From NCBI GenBank assembly GCA_900128395.1, contig LT649825.1, positions 1-12,947 of the forward strand: a stretch of 12,947 nt of DNA. The letters are read 5' to 3'. How positions within the stretch are numbered: the first letter of the stretch is position 1; each line of letters opens with the position of its first letter. Origin of the DNA: Stramenopiles sp. TOSAG23-2 (lineage: Eukaryota > Sar). Position numbers and translations under genes: made by a program. The notes beneath the pieces are model-generated. The model worked only from the letters and a program-made list of their open reading frames with translations, was not told the origin of the DNA and did no database searches. This document shows, one piece after another, positions 1-6,351 of this stretch.

Positions 1-55
1 TCTTTACCAAATTGGTCCTTATTCATAATTCTTCTATCACTGGCAGTTGCACCAA
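1..55. repeat. Inverted copy of ATPase coding sequence at the window edge
   Basis: Every base of 1-55 is the reverse complement of 2870-2924 (position n pairs with 2925-n), and the match stops at 55/56. The matched stretch encodes part of the P-domain of the ATPase on the + strand, so here it lies antisense and is not part of the gene's own N-terminus, even though the + frame happens to stay open through it. The left end of the match is cut by the window, so its full length is unknown. A chimeric join made during genome amplification or assembly, or a genuine inverted partial duplication, would both give this picture. Confidence 0.95.
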
Positions 56-75
56 ATAGGCCTTCCGCAGAAATT

Positions 76-3000
76 TTGAGAGCGTCTTTTGAGTTACAAA
101 ACATAGAAGCTGCTGCAAAAAAGAAAGCTGCAAAGGGTGGGAAAAAAGATGCTGTAGAAGATAAAGCAGCAGCAATTAAAATCGATGCTCATAGGAAAAC
201 TCCTGAGGAGTTGTGTGATCAACTTGGTACAAGCATGGAAACTGGGTTGTCCACAAACAAAGTAGAGGAGTTAAGAGAGGAGCATGGTTTCAACGTGCTT
301 AATCCTCCCAAAGAAGATCCGGAGTGGTTAAAGCTTCTTAAAACACAAACGGGTTTGTTTAATATGTTGCTTTGGTTCGGTGGTATTCTTTGCTTCATCT
401 CTTACAGCTTAAAGACAGATCGTGAAAATTTGTATCTTGGCTCCGTACTTGTGTTTGTTGTTATTGTTACTGGTATCTTCGAATATTTCCAAGAGAAAAA
501 AAGTAGTGATATGATGAAAAGTTTTGCCAATATGGTTCCGCCAGAATGTAATGTAATTCGCAATCAAGGTCAAAAAACGAAAATTCCTGCGTCCGAGCTT
601 GTTCCAGGGGACATTTTGATTCTTAACACCGGTGAAAAGTTACCAGCAGATATTCGTATCTTTGATTGTAGTAGTGACTGCAAAGTTGATAATGCATCGC
701 TTACCGGCGAAGCTGAACCATTAAAACGTTCCAACATTAACTCACATGACGACTGGAAAGAAACGAAATGCTTAGCTTTCTTTGGTACCACTATTCCATC
801 TGGAAAATGTAGTGGCATCGTTTTTCAAACGGGTCCAAGAACTGTTATGGGAAGAATTCAAGATCTTGCCGTAAATACAGCACACGTTGAAACACCAATT
901 GCGAAAGAAATTAAACATTTCATCTTTTTAGTATCTGGTGTTGCCGGTTTCCTTGGAATATCATTTTTCATTTTAGGATGCGTTAAACAAAGTGCAGCAA
1001 CTGGAACTGTAGATTGGACAACTCAATTTGTTTTTATGATTGGTATTATTGTTGCTAACGTGCCAGAAGGTTTGTTGGCTACTGTTACTGTGTGTCTTTC
1101 GTTAACAGCGCAACGGATGGCGACAAAGCAGGTTTTAGTGAAAAACCTTGAGGCTGTTGAGACTTTAGGCTCTACTTCATGTATTTGTTCAGATAAGACT
1201 GGAACTCTAACTAAAAACGAAATGACAGTACAAAACATTTGCTGTGATGGTATGATTTATGAATACAAATATGGTAGTGCAGGTGATTTAAATGATTTTG
1301 CTCGCATCGATATGAAAACGGCCGGGAGAAAAACTGGGGTAGTAACAGCTGTTGAAGCAAGGGAAAAGGATCCAGATAAAAAGGGAACTTGCTTTAAAAT
1401 CCGATTTGATGATGGTTTTGATGCCGGTGTTGTGGAGGGAGGAGACGGTTCGGAGGGTAGAGGTTGGATTCCACGATCGATGATTGAATTTAATGGTAAT
1501 CCACTTGGCGAGAAATGGGAATTAGAGGCCCGCAATATTGTGGAAACTAAAGATCCGGAGGTTGGAGATAATGTTACAGTAACATTTTCAGCTGATAGTA
1601 TGAAAAGAATGGTTCGCGTTTGTGCCGTTTGTAATATTGTAACGTTTGATGCTAACTCCAAAAAAGTTCGAAATAAAGACATTAGAAATAAATCGAATCG
1701 TTTACGGTATGAAAAAATGTTGAAACTAGCGGAGAAAGGTGAAAAGTTGGAAGTAGGTATGAATTTACCATTCCGTGGTAGATTGGAACAAGCTGGTAAC
1801 AAAAAAACTGGTGCATCAGTTATTTACCCTGTAAATCAATGGATGGATTCAGGTGAAAATGCAACTGAGGCAGCGATGGTAAGATGGGCACAAGATAAAG
1901 ATTTGTTTAGTGACGATGATCTAGAAGCCATTAAAGCTGCTGTACAAAACAAGTTAGCTGCTGCAGAGGCTAAATTGGGAGACACACCGAAAGCAGGAGG
2001 AAAACCTGATGGCGATCCAAAAAGTGACGCAGTACAAGAATGGGCTCAGAGAAATGATGCATATCAAGCAGCACAAGATGCTTTTACTGCAGCTAAATCG
2101 GATATGGAACAAATGGATAAGTTGCGTGGAGAATGGGATGCAGAAAATAATGGTCCGTTGTTTAGAAATTTCTCTGACGCAGCAGTCGAGTACGAGAATG
2201 CAGGAGCTGGAATTTCTAATTACAGATTAGCGTATGAGAAAATTTCACACACTGGTGATGGTGGTACAAAAACCTGGGAAATTCCATTCAACAGTAAAAA
2301 CAAATACCAAGTGTCGGTACATAAGCAAGCTAACAGTGACAGCAAAAAGCCTATTTTATTAATGAAAGGCGGTTCAGATGTTGTATTAAATCGTTGCGAT
2401 AGAGCTTATCATAATGGCGAAGTTATCCCTATGACTGATGCATTAAAAGCTCGTTATTTGGAATTAAATAGTGTATTGGCACAGAAAGGTCGTCGTGTGC
2501 TTGCAGCTTGTGAATTAGAAATGGATGAAGCTGCAACATGGACTGATTTTGAAACAGAACCGGCAAACTTTCCTCTTGGAAATGCAGAAGATGCAGTTCA
2601 AGAACAAATCAAAAAAATGACCGCGCAAGCAGAAAAAACACTAAAAGGTGTAGAGAAAAAGACAGAAATTGCAAAATGGGAAGCTCATAAAAAGTCTACT
2701 GGAAAACTTATTTTTATTGGATTTGCAGCATTGATTGATCCTCCACGTGAAGCTGTGCCAGGTGCTGTAATTCAATGTAAATCTGCTGGAATTAAAGTTG
2801 TTATGGTTACTGGTGACCATCCAAAAACCGCAGAAGCAATTGCGAAAAAAGTAAATATCATTACCGGCATTGGTGCAACTGCCAGTGATAGAAGAATTAT
2901 GAATAAGGACCAATTTGGTAAAGAAGTATTTGAGAATATGACGAATGAACAAAATCCAGCTTTGGCACCTGCAATTGTTATTCCAGGCAAAAAATTCGAT

Positions 3001-5088
3001 GCTGGGGATCCAAAAGAGAAATGGGATGATTTCTTGGCTCATGAGCAAATCGTTTTTGCTAGAACGTCTCCGCAACAAAAATTGCTAATTGTTAGAAATT
3101 TCCAAGAGCGTGGTAGCGTCGTCGCTGTAACTGGAGATGGTGTAAATGATGCGCCAGCGTTATCCCAAGCTGACATTGGTGTTGCAATGGGCATCATGGG
3201 TACTGAAGTTTCCAAAGAGGCTGCTGATATGATTTTGCTAGACGATAACTTTGCAAGTATTGTGAAAGGTGTTGAAGAAGGGCGTTTGATTTTCGATAAT
3301 TTAAAAAAATCAATTGCATACACGCTTTCATCTAATATTCCAGAAATTGCACCATTTTTAAGTTTTATTACAGTTGATATCCCGTTACCATTGAGTACAG
3401 TATTGATCTTGTGCATTGATTTGGGCACCGATATGGTACCTGCCATCTCCATGGCATGGGAAACAGCAGAAGCTGATATTATGAAGCGTAAGCCACGAAA
3501 TCAAAACGTCGATCGCCTTGTAACAAGAAAGCTCATTTGCTTTGCATATCTTCAAATCGGTATCATCCAAGCTATGGCAGGATTTTACTCTTATTTAGTA
3601 GTTTTATCAGATTATGGATTTATGCCACATACACTACCAGGTCTTGGTGCGGATGATAATTGGGGTAAACAGCCATTATTTTGTAAAGTATCAAATGGAG
3701 TGTTCCGTAATGAAGAGGGTCATCATTTCAGTTTATTTGCTATTGATCCATCTCAACCAACGACTGAAACAGGTGTTACAACTATGGGTGTTAACGGTGA
3801 CGGTGTTGTAGATACCACAGTTGCGATAAATTATGCACAGTCGATGGGTTTTAAATTCTGGGACTGGCGTATTGACCCACAAAATGGGCCATACCTCGAT
3901 GTTGCCAAAACTAAGACTGGTAAACTAGTAAAAGGTGCAGTGAAATCATGCGTACATCCAGCTAGAGTAATCAATGCAGATGGCAAACAGGAATTTGAAT
4001 CGAAAAATTGGTACGATCCAACCTTAATGGGTAATTATCTGGACAGCGGTAATGCTACAAGTAGTAATACCAAATTTGCTGATGATACTGAATCCAGACC
4101 AGTTGGGGCTGTGAATCATATATTGGCATTAAAATCGATGAGATACATTAATTACATGCCATTTCAAGGTCGTATGTCATCTTTTTATTACAAAAATTGG
4201 CAAAAATGGGATCCATTTGTATTTGAAGCTGGTGTAGCATCGGTTTATGGTATGGGTCGTACTACTGCTGACCAATACTATGGTTCACAGCCACTTGGTT
4301 ATCGTGTAATTCCACCATGGGCAAAAGCAGAAGCTAAAACATCGAGTTGGGGTGGTGGTCCACAAAGAGGTGCCTACGTGTCTCTGACAGCAAATTCTCA
4401 ATGGCTTTTCGAGAAGAAATTAGGTAAAGATCTGGGAAAGGATTCTTACTCTACTACTATTCTTTCAATGCCTCAAGAAAAAACTCCAAGATTTCCAACA
4501 TTAGAGACTCCGGAAGTCCTTAACGAAGGTGGTAGTAAAGCTACAGAATCTTCCACATGTACTTGTTGGTCAGGGTCGGGTACCACAATCGACGTAAAAG
4601 TAGACCAAAATTGTGCTACATCATCAAAAGATTGCCTGGTAGATTCGCTGTACTCATGGAAAGATACAGACAAAAAGGTTTGGACAAATGTTGCAAACCG
4701 CATGATTCAAGAGGAAGGTTTGAAATATGCTCAAACATCAGGTTTCACAACAATTATTGTAGTACAATGGGCGGATTTAATGATTTGTAAAACAAGATGG
4801 CTATCAATTGCTGACCAAGGTATGGTTAACCCTTTAATGAATTTCGGTTTATTATTCGAAACCATTCTGGGTTCTCTGATGTGTTACTTCACACCTTTAG
4901 GCGCGGCATTAAACACAAGGCCACTTCGTTTTACGCATTGGTTCCCTGGTATGCCATTTTGCATTTTCATTTTCTTATACGATGAATGGAGAAAATATAT
5001 GATGCGTAAAACAGAAAAAGAGGAGATAGGTGAAGAAGCTTTAGGCAAGAAGATAGGTGGATGGTTGAAAGAAAATACTTATTATTAA
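76..5088 (+). CDS. Na,K-ATPase-type (P-type IIC) cation pump alpha subunit, 5' partial, with large inserts
   Basis: This is an ATP-driven cation exchanger of the plasma membrane. Residues are numbered from the codon at 76, which is TTG and not a credible start; the first in-frame ATG (235, residue 54) lies inside the N-terminal cation-ATPase domain, so the true start is lost beyond the join at 55/56. Visible in order: M1 (about 96-113), M2 (119-138), TGEA of the A-domain (210-213), M3 (281-303), M4 with PEGLL (E331), phosphorylation motif DKTGTLT (D373), nucleotide-domain K764 in KGG, DPPR (888-891), TGDHP (912-916), TGDGVNDAP (1019-1027), M5 (E1090), M6 (D1115, D1119), M7 (1154-1178), M8 (Q1564, D1567), M9 (E1595), M10, and a C-terminal TYY. 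S1086 stands where gastric H,K-ATPases carry lysine, which favours Na,K selectivity. Inserts lie at about 405-510, 605-730, 845-875 and 1179-1556. The 5-kb frame has no intron or stop; transport of Na+ for K+ is inferred from the conserved site residues. Confidence 0.93.
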   Translation: MRASFELQNIEAAAKKKAAKGGKKDAVEDKAAAIKIDAHRKTPEELCDQLGTSMETGLSTNKVEELREEHGFNVLNPPKEDPEWLKLLKTQTGLFNMLLWFGGILCFISYSLKTDRENLYLGSVLVFVVIVTGIFEYFQEKKSSDMMKSFANMVPPECNVIRNQGQKTKIPASELVPGDILILNTGEKLPADIRIFDCSSDCKVDNASLTGEAEPLKRSNINSHDDWKETKCLAFFGTTIPSGKCSGIVFQTGPRTVMGRIQDLAVNTAHVETPIAKEIKHFIFLVSGVAGFLGISFFILGCVKQSAATGTVDWTTQFVFMIGIIVANVPEGLLATVTVCLSLTAQRMATKQVLVKNLEAVETLGSTSCICSDKTGTLTKNEMTVQNICCDGMIYEYKYGSAGDLNDFARIDMKTAGRKTGVVTAVEAREKDPDKKGTCFKIRFDDGFDAGVVEGGDGSEGRGWIPRSMIEFNGNPLGEKWELEARNIVETKDPEVGDNVTVTFSADSMKRMVRVCAVCNIVTFDANSKKVRNKDIRNKSNRLRYEKMLKLAEKGEKLEVGMNLPFRGRLEQAGNKKTGASVIYPVNQWMDSGENATEAAMVRWAQDKDLFSDDDLEAIKAAVQNKLAAAEAKLGDTPKAGGKPDGDPKSDAVQEWAQRNDAYQAAQDAFTAAKSDMEQMDKLRGEWDAENNGPLFRNFSDAAVEYENAGAGISNYRLAYEKISHTGDGGTKTWEIPFNSKNKYQVSVHKQANSDSKKPILLMKGGSDVVLNRCDRAYHNGEVIPMTDALKARYLELNSVLAQKGRRVLAACELEMDEAATWTDFETEPANFPLGNAEDAVQEQIKKMTAQAEKTLKGVEKKTEIAKWEAHKKSTGKLIFIGFAALIDPPREAVPGAVIQCKSAGIKVVMVTGDHPKTAEAIAKKVNIITGIGATASDRRIMNKDQFGKEVFENMTNEQNPALAPAIVIPGKKFDAGDPKEKWDDFLAHEQIVFARTSPQQKLLIVRNFQERGSVVAVTGDGVNDAPALSQADIGVAMGIMGTEVSKEAADMILLDDNFASIVKGVEEGRLIFDNLKKSIAYTLSSNIPEIAPFLSFITVDIPLPLSTVLILCIDLGTDMVPAISMAWETAEADIMKRKPRNQNVDRLVTRKLICFAYLQIGIIQAMAGFYSYLVVLSDYGFMPHTLPGLGADDNWGKQPLFCKVSNGVFRNEEGHHFSLFAIDPSQPTTETGVTTMGVNGDGVVDTTVAINYAQSMGFKFWDWRIDPQNGPYLDVAKTKTGKLVKGAVKSCVHPARVINADGKQEFESKNWYDPTLMGNYLDSGNATSSNTKFADDTESRPVGAVNHILALKSMRYINYMPFQGRMSSFYYKNWQKWDPFVFEAGVASVYGMGRTTADQYYGSQPLGYRVIPPWAKAEAKTSSWGGGPQRGAYVSLTANSQWLFEKKLGKDLGKDSYSTTILSMPQEKTPRFPTLETPEVLNEGGSKATESSTCTCWSGSGTTIDVKVDQNCATSSKDCLVDSLYSWKDTDKKVWTNVANRMIQEEGLKYAQTSGFTTIIVVQWADLMICKTRWLSIADQGMVNPLMNFGLLFETILGSLMCYFTPLGAALNTRPLRFTHWFPGMPFCIFIFLYDEWRKYMMRKTEKEEIGEEALGKKIGGWLKENTYY
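2870..2924. repeat. Internal partner of the inverted copy at 1-55
   Basis: This is the in-gene partner (ATPase residues about 932-950, just after the TGDHP motif) of the perfect 55-bp inverted repeat at the left edge. It is ordinary coding sequence in place within the gene; the copy at 1-55 is the displaced one. Confidence 0.95.
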
Positions 5089-5751
5089 AAAATCAATTTT
5101 GAATTATTTCAATAATTTATAAACATGTTGGGAGGGAAATTGCAATAGTTCCATACATTCATACAACTTTTCTCTGTATTGGCACCATTGCCATGCAGGG
5201 GATTTATCATATTAATCATACTATGACACGTGTAATCGTGTTGTATTCACAAAATAATAATGTGGGGGAGGGGATAGTTTTTTACGTACATATACCCGCG
5301 TGTATATTTTTGTATTTGCCGTCGTATACATTATTAGTATCTGACGTGTTACTTGTGGTAAAAACTCACTTAGAATTTCGAAATCAAGTAATCATAATCC
5401 TAAGCATAAAATAATGAAATTAAAGTGTCATTATTTATATGTGTGCATTATTTTTAAAAGAAAAAATAATGCATACCCCGGTAATTACTAAAAAAAAAAA
5501 TTATTTTTTAAAATATCTAGATATAATTAAATAAAAGTATTACAGGTACCGCGTACATTTTAATTCTTTATTCCTATACTCATGATGCAATTCCTACGTT
5601 CGTACTTTTCAAAAGAATATATGTTAAATTAAAAAATGTACGAAGTATAACTCTAGATTTTAACCAATATAATATTAGAGAGAGGGTCGATGACGTATAC
5701 AATGATACATCAACTTTGGAAACAGTTCCTTTTGTAGTAGACACTTCAGAG
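5089..5751. other. AT-rich intergenic spacer between ATPase and small gene
   Basis: These 663 bases follow the ATPase TAA. They are strongly AT-rich with homopolymer runs (for example A at 5490-5500) and contain one clear hairpin (5444-5473). No tRNA, rRNA or recognisable protein was seen. From about 5679 the composition becomes less AT-rich and the frame of the next gene is open, so the last ~70 bases may be exon or 5' UTR of that gene. A short open frame at 5193-5414 has no coding character. Confidence 0.7.
5444..5473. repeat. 12-bp perfect inverted repeat (hairpin), 6-base loop
   Basis: The left arm 5444-5455 (tgcattattttt) is perfectly complementary to the right arm 5462-5473, with the loop at 5456-5461. 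It lies 356 bases past the ATPase stop. Because the arms are mostly A and T it could be a chance product of composition, a 3'-end processing structure of the ATPase transcript, or a remnant of a small inverted-repeat element. No target-site duplication is evident. Confidence 0.6.
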
Positions 5752-6159
5752 ATGGGAAGAATTTACCTCCAGACGTGCAGACTAACCAACAAAATATCAA
5801 GGAGCAAAAACCCGAGATTCATCACATCCAGCCCAAATTTAATTACAAATGATTTAGCTCATAAGAGTATAGTTGCCAAGAAGAGAGCAACCGTACGGGC
5901 AAGGGATGGTCATGACAAAATTCGAAGATATCAAGATCGACTTGCGGTTGAACGTGGGATGGAACGTGTGACTCAAAATGAGCGAATAAAAGCAATAAGC
6001 AAAACTAAATTGGGATACAACACAGCAATAAGATATCAAGAATCACTTGCACCTGGAAGAAGGCCTGGTAAATTATTTTCTTGGGATGATAGTGGAAATG
6101 TCATTTCAAAAGGCGATCATGAATATCCAGGTGGTATTAGTAGTTCACATCCATGGTAG
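5752..6159 (+). CDS. Small basic protein of unknown family
   Basis: I do not recognise this protein. The ATG at 5752 was chosen because it is the first in-frame ATG and has a good context (G at -3 and at +4); it gives 135 residues ending at TAG 6157-6159. The protein is basic and mostly polar, has no membrane segment or signal peptide, has a central helical-looking segment rich in Lys/Arg and Glu (about residues 45-95), and ends in a Gly/Pro-rich tail containing APGRRPGKLFSWDDSGN. The frame is open upstream without ATG as far as 5527, with a possible splice acceptor (attag, 5674-5678), and is open after the TAG to 6252, so both ends of the model are uncertain. It lies on the same strand as, and 192 bases before, the IQ/WW gene. 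Coding status is supported by composition and amino-acid texture only. Confidence 0.55.
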   Translation: MGRIYLQTCRLTNKISRSKNPRFITSSPNLITNDLAHKSIVAKKRATVRARDGHDKIRRYQDRLAVERGMERVTQNERIKAISKTKLGYNTAIRYQESLAPGRRPGKLFSWDDSGNVISKGDHEYPGGISSSHPW

Positions 6160-6277
6160 AGATTTACAAGGCGTAGGGGAGAAGTAGTCTTCCTGGGAAA
6201 ACGTAGATTTGGACCTGGAAGATCGAATAAGTTTTTTATGATTACAAACTAGAATATATCATATTAATCAACTGTAA

Positions 6278-6293
6278 AATAAAAAAAAAAAAA
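6278..6293 (+). other. AATAAA followed directly by a 13-base A run
   Basis: AATAAA at 6278-6283 runs into an A tract at 6281-6293, between the small gene and the next gene. It could serve as the polyadenylation signal of the small gene or be plain low complexity; nothing else in the sequence decides this. Confidence 0.35.
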
Positions 6294-6351
6294 CCGACAC
6301 AGTGTGCTAGTGATTATATCATTAGGCAATAGTGACGAGGAAATAGACAAT

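Noticed and set aside
76-78. TTG at 76 as start codon of the ATPase, GTG at 6304 for the IQ/WW gene, TTG at 5716 for the small gene
   Set aside because: Non-ATG starts are unlikely here; the ATPase is 5' truncated, and the other two have in-frame ATGs in good context at 6352 and 5752.
1257-1802. Minus-strand open frame of 181 codons inside the ATPase
   Set aside because: It is antisense to strongly conserved pump sequence, rich in Ser/Phe/Leu as a mirror of the coding strand, and has no family resemblance.
2641-3078. Minus-strand open frames over 2641-3078, one containing the same peptide as the reading of 1-54
   Set aside because: They are shadows of the ATPase P-domain; the shared peptide is simply the consequence of the inverted repeat.
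5193-5414. Plus-strand open frame of 73 codons in the first spacer
   Set aside because: Its composition (Ile, Val, Leu, Tyr) is what AT-rich non-coding DNA gives, with no motif and no support from neighbours.
5205-6270. 14-base sequence tatcatattaatca at 5205-5218 and again at 6257-6270
   Set aside because: In a 13-kb AT-rich window one such coincidence is expected by chance, so it is not evidence of a shared promoter element.
6278-6293. Idea that the small intronless gene is a retrocopy ending in an inserted poly(A) tail
   Set aside because: No flanking target-site duplication could be found, the A run is over 100 bases from the stop, and A runs are common in these spacers.
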